From the NCBI GenBank assembly GCA_964540005.1, contig CAZILN010000411.1, positions 1 through 18,375 of the forward strand: 18,375 bases of DNA, written 5' to 3'. This document shows, in pieces, positions 15,637 to 18,375 of this stretch. The notes below the pieces were generated by a model. The model was not told the origin of the DNA and did not search any database. It was given only the letters and a program-made list of their open reading frames with translations. The first letter of the stretch is position 1. Each line of letters begins with the position of its first letter. Source of the stretch: CAZILN01 sp964540005. GTDB taxonomy: Bacteria > Bacteroidota > Bacteroidia > Bacteroidales > SM23-62. A program made the translations under genes and the position numbers.

Positions 15637-15721
15637 TTAAGGATGAAATTTTACAATTATATTAAGGTTTCTAACTATAAATAATACTATAATATGCAGA
15701 TAAGCAGTTATTTACGTTAAT

Positions 15722-15737
15722 TGGCATTGCTTTTGGT
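15722..15737 (+). promoter_or_regulatory. Sigma-54-like -24/-12 promoter facing the FtsX permease
   Basis: TGGCATTGCTTTTGGT matches the sigma-54 consensus TGGCACGN4TTGCW with GG at the -24 position and correct spacing. The -12 dinucleotide is GG instead of the near-invariant GC, and positions 6-7 of the consensus also differ. It ends 45 bp before the permease ATG, giving a leader of roughly 35 nt. The same bases could instead be read as a degenerate TAnnTTTG -7 element (TGCTTTTG), but no matching -33 is seen. Confidence 0.42.
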
Positions 15738-15782
15738 CTTATTGAAGAAAGTTACCCTAATATTATACCTGACATACTATTT

Positions 15783-18128
15783 ATGATTCCCGATATATTC
15801 AAGACCGCATTCAGGATACTGAAGATTAAAAAGGCCTATTTTTTTATCAATATTCTGGGATTGGCAATCGGAATGGCCAGTACTATTTTTATCATTCTCT
15901 GGGTAGAGGATGAGCTCAGCTATGAAAAGATGCACGATAATGCAGACCGGATCTATATGCTGAATAAAAAGTACAAAATGGGAGACAGGTTTGAAATAAA
16001 CAATGCGCTTCCTTACCCGCTTGCTGCAACTATTGAGGATGAACATCCTGAGATATCCTCTGCAGTGAGGATACAACACAGGAGCGGTGTATTCTTTAAC
16101 GGAGAGGAATACTTCACTGAAAATTCAGTTTGTGCTACTGATCAGGCCTATTTCGATTTATTCAGTTTTGAATTTCTAAGGGGAGACCCGGATAATGTGC
16201 TTGATGATCCCAATTCTATAGTATTGACAGAAAGTTATGCAAAAAAGTTCTTCGGGGATAAAGACCCAATGGGGAAGGTTCTGGTTTATAATAATGAAGA
16301 TCAATTTGTGGTGAAGGCTGTCATAAAGGATATCGCTCGCAATACCTATCTTGATTACGACATCATCATTCCACTGGTGGCTATATATAAACTTTCTGTT
16401 TATGCTGATGTCTGGTATGATCATTTCCTGGAAACATTCATCATGCTGGAACCTGGCAGTGATGACTCCGGTCTGAATGAGATGCTTACAGGGCATATAC
16501 GAAAATACATGACGCAGGACTCCACTATTGAAGTAGTCGTGCAGCCTTTAACAAAGCTGCACCTGTACAACCTGGAAGAAAGGAGTGAGAGGATACAATA
16601 TGTCTATATTTTTTCATTGATCGGTTTGCTCATTATTATTATTGCATCAATTAATTATACAAATATTTCCACTTCATTGTCTTTTAAGCGTTCGGTTGAG
16701 ATCGGTATCAAAAAGGTAGCCGGAGCATCCAGAAGGCAGCTGATGGGACAGTTCATGGCAGAATCGTTTCAACAGACTTTTGCGGCTTTTTTACTGTCAA
16801 TGGCAACAATAGAGTTAGTCCGACCATATTTTAATCAACTTTCAGGAAAGGACATAAATATACCCTACCTGAGTCCATGGTTCATCCTGATAATTTTGGG
16901 ATTATTGATTATCACCACGCTTATGTCAGGCTTTTACCCTGCTGTATATTTGTCATCTCTCAAACCGGTCACCACTGTCAAGCAACGGATCCTATCAGGC
17001 AAAGGCCAGCAATTGCTGAGGGTTGTACTGGTAGTCCTTCAGTTTTCAATCTCCATAGCCCTGATCATTACGACACTTGTGATCTATTCGCAGATGCATT
17101 ATATAATGCACAAGGACCTTGGTTTCAAAAAGGAGAATGTACTGTATTTACGTTATAGGGGGGACATCAGGGAGAATTATGAAGCCTTTCGTGAAGAACT
17201 GGTCCGCTACCCTGATATTATCAATATAGCACGTACCTCCTCTTTGCCTGCATCGGTATGGAACATCGTAAGAGGAGTTAACTGGGAAGGAAGGACCAGT
17301 ACGCACACTGAATCCTTTGCTTTCCTCTCAGTGGATTATGATTTTCTGGAAACAATGGGAATGGAGCTTGAAAAAGGAAGGAACTTTTCTCATGATTTTG
17401 CAAGCGATTCAAATGCAATCATCATTAATCAGAAGGCTATTGAGGTATTGAACTATGAAGAACCTCTTGGTAAGAATTTCCTTTTTGATTCTGCGAGCGG
17501 GAACAGTATCATTGGTGTTGTATATGATTTTCACTCCACACCTCTCAGGTATGAAACAGAACCATTGCTGTTCAACATGTGGTCTGATATGTATACCTAT
17601 ATACTCATACGGATCAGTCCGGGTGATCCCCAGCAGGCAATCAACCATATAGAAGATCTCTGGGGAAAATACAATCCCCAATTCCCCTTCGATTATAACT
17701 TCCTTGACGAAAGGATAGACAGGGAATACCGAAATGAGATCAGAATGGGTAATTTATCCGGAACTTTCTCTCTCCTTGCCATACTTATTACATGCATAGG
17801 CCTGTTAGGCATATCTTCCCATACAACGCAACAGAAGAGCAAGGAAATTGGTGTCAGGAAAGTATTCGGCGCCTCTTTATGGTCCATCCTTTTCAGGTTT
17901 ATATCTATCTATCTGAAATGGATCGTACTATCAAGCCTTATTGCCTGGCCCCTTGCCTGGATATTTATTGAAAACTGGCTGAAGAATTTTGCTTACAGGG
18001 TGGATGTCAGTATTCTGGCGTTCCTGATTGCCAGTGGCGTGTCTCTTGTGGTTTCTCTGCTGACTGTAGCCTATCAATCGATATCAGCAGCGAATAGAAA
18101 TCCTGTTGATACCCTGCGGTATGAGTAA
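15783..18128 (+). CDS. FtsX/MacB-like ABC transporter permease (8-TM, Bacteroidota type)
   Basis: A 781-residue inner-membrane protein built from two MacB-type permease units. TM segments are at about 19-41, 273-294, 325-347, 366-388, 412-434, 657-679, 706-728 and 742-765. Large periplasmic MacB_PCD-like domains lie between TM1 and TM2 (about 42-272) and between TM5 and TM6 (about 435-656). Both FtsX signatures are present: VEIGIKKVAGAS (305-316) and KEIGVRKVFGAS (687-698). Such permeases work with a separate LolD/MacB-type ATPase in export, lipoprotein or envelope-stress functions; no ATPase or adaptor gene is in this window, so it is an orphan here or its partners lie beyond. The ATG at 15783 puts the first TM at the expected place. 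Divergent orientation from a sigma-54 two-component system suggests that system controls it. Confidence 0.92.
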   Translation: MIPDIFKTAFRILKIKKAYFFINILGLAIGMASTIFIILWVEDELSYEKMHDNADRIYMLNKKYKMGDRFEINNALPYPLAATIEDEHPEISSAVRIQHRSGVFFNGEEYFTENSVCATDQAYFDLFSFEFLRGDPDNVLDDPNSIVLTESYAKKFFGDKDPMGKVLVYNNEDQFVVKAVIKDIARNTYLDYDIIIPLVAIYKLSVYADVWYDHFLETFIMLEPGSDDSGLNEMLTGHIRKYMTQDSTIEVVVQPLTKLHLYNLEERSERIQYVYIFSLIGLLIIIIASINYTNISTSLSFKRSVEIGIKKVAGASRRQLMGQFMAESFQQTFAAFLLSMATIELVRPYFNQLSGKDINIPYLSPWFILIILGLLIITTLMSGFYPAVYLSSLKPVTTVKQRILSGKGQQLLRVVLVVLQFSISIALIITTLVIYSQMHYIMHKDLGFKKENVLYLRYRGDIRENYEAFREELVRYPDIINIARTSSLPASVWNIVRGVNWEGRTSTHTESFAFLSVDYDFLETMGMELEKGRNFSHDFASDSNAIIINQKAIEVLNYEEPLGKNFLFDSASGNSIIGVVYDFHSTPLRYETEPLLFNMWSDMYTYILIRISPGDPQQAINHIEDLWGKYNPQFPFDYNFLDERIDREYRNEIRMGNLSGTFSLLAILITCIGLLGISSHTTQQKSKEIGVRKVFGASLWSILFRFISIYLKWIVLSSLIAWPLAWIFIENWLKNFAYRVDVSILAFLIASGVSLVVSLLTVAYQSISAANRNPVDTLRYE

Positions 18129-18130
18129 GC

Positions 18131-18152
18131 CATCGGATCGATCGATCCGATG
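18131..18152. repeat. Perfect 22-bp palindrome just after the permease stop
   Basis: The bases from 18131 to 18152 equal their own reverse complement (half-site CATCGGATCGA). The palindrome starts 2 nt after the TAA. As RNA it can fold to a 10-bp stem with only a 2-nt loop by itself, or with a larger loop using a downstream repeat copy. There is no T run after it, so it is not a standard intrinsic terminator; it may protect the 3' end of the mRNA or aid termination. Confidence 0.85.
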
Positions 18153-18194
18153 AACCGATCCGATGAACCGATCCGATGAATCGATCCGATGAAT
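18143..18194. repeat. Four 13-bp tandem repeats overlapping the palindrome
   Basis: Unit CGATCCGATGAAY occurs four times without gaps, at 18143-18155, 18156-18168, 18169-18181 and 18182-18194. The last base is C in copies 1-2 and T in copies 3-4. Copy 1 is also the right arm of the palindrome, so CATCGGATCG at 18131-18140 is complementary to the first ten bases of every copy. The remaining 181 bp to the window edge (18195-18375) is AT-rich and shows no gene, RNA or clear promoter. Confidence 0.92.
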
Positions 18195-18375
18195 CCGTTT
18201 CGCGTATATGATGTCGTGCTGCCAATCCTGTCATACCGAATAAACCAGTATCTTAATAACTAAAGTTTCCTAGTATTTAAAGTGTTATATATCAATTAGT
18301 TAAGATTCCTATTTTCGTCTCAAAATATACACCAAGCAATTGTTATACAGCACATTACAACGGTAATAACAGCTC

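Noticed and set aside
18143..18194. Possible CRISPR array
   Set aside because: Units are 13 bp, head to tail without spacers, and no cas gene is near.
18007..18234. Minus-strand open frame across the tandem repeats
   Set aside because: It arises from the 13-bp repeats (a repetitive Arg/Ser/Asp peptide) and overlaps the permease 3' end; no family resemblance or start signal.

Overview
The window looks like chromosome of a member of the Bacteroidota, probably a free-living or polysaccharide-degrading Bacteroidia. The reasons are a Bacteroidota-style TonB-receptor N-terminus remnant, an 8-TM FtsX/MacB permease of the type abundant in that phylum, secreted GH172 and GH32 enzymes, a two-domain secreted M16 peptidase, weak Shine-Dalgarno signals, and one promoter of the TTG-N20-TAnnTTTG type. 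No rRNA, tRNA, CRISPR array, transposase or phage gene was seen.

Layout, left to right. (1) 2-643 (+) is the C-terminal part of a DegT/DnrJ/EryC1/StrS aminotransferase whose start lies outside the window. (2) 717-2885 (+) is a two-gene membrane operon, an NfeD/YqiJ-like protein followed 18 bp later by a flotillin/YqiK-like SPFH protein. It is closed by a hairpin terminator at 2931-2964. (3) 3059-8068 (+) holds a secreted GH172 (DUF2961) enzyme and, 36 bp later, a secreted M16 zinc peptidase. (4) 8107-9414 (-) is an AAA_14/DUF4143 ATPase. (5) 9601-10665 (-) is an exported metallo-beta-lactamase-fold protein with altered metal ligands. (6) 10666-11197 has no intact gene but holds two unrelated gene remnants fused end to end: the start of a TonB-dependent receptor or related outer-membrane protein, and the TOBE end of a MalK-type ABC ATPase. 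(7) 11198-12637 (-) is a secreted GH32 beta-fructosidase, visibly AT-richer than its surroundings. (8) 12798-15525 (-) is an overlapping NtrC-type sigma-54 response regulator and NtrY-like histidine kinase pair. (9) 15783-18128 (+) is a divergent FtsX-like ABC permease. (10) 18131-18194 is a palindrome that runs into four 13-bp tandem repeats.

The part that hangs together best as a system is region 8-10. The intergenic DNA between the sigma-54 activator and the permease carries two identical 18-bp direct repeats plus a third partial copy, at about two-helical-turn spacing. These sit 86-142 bp upstream of a near-consensus sigma-54 -24/-12 element that faces the permease. This suggests the two-component pair activates the permease through sigma-54. 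Regions 3 and 7 each carry an enzyme from a family with fructose-glycoside activity, so the genome may use fructan, but they do not form one operon. I found no clear evidence of a wholly new multi-gene system; the most unusual items are listed as findings.
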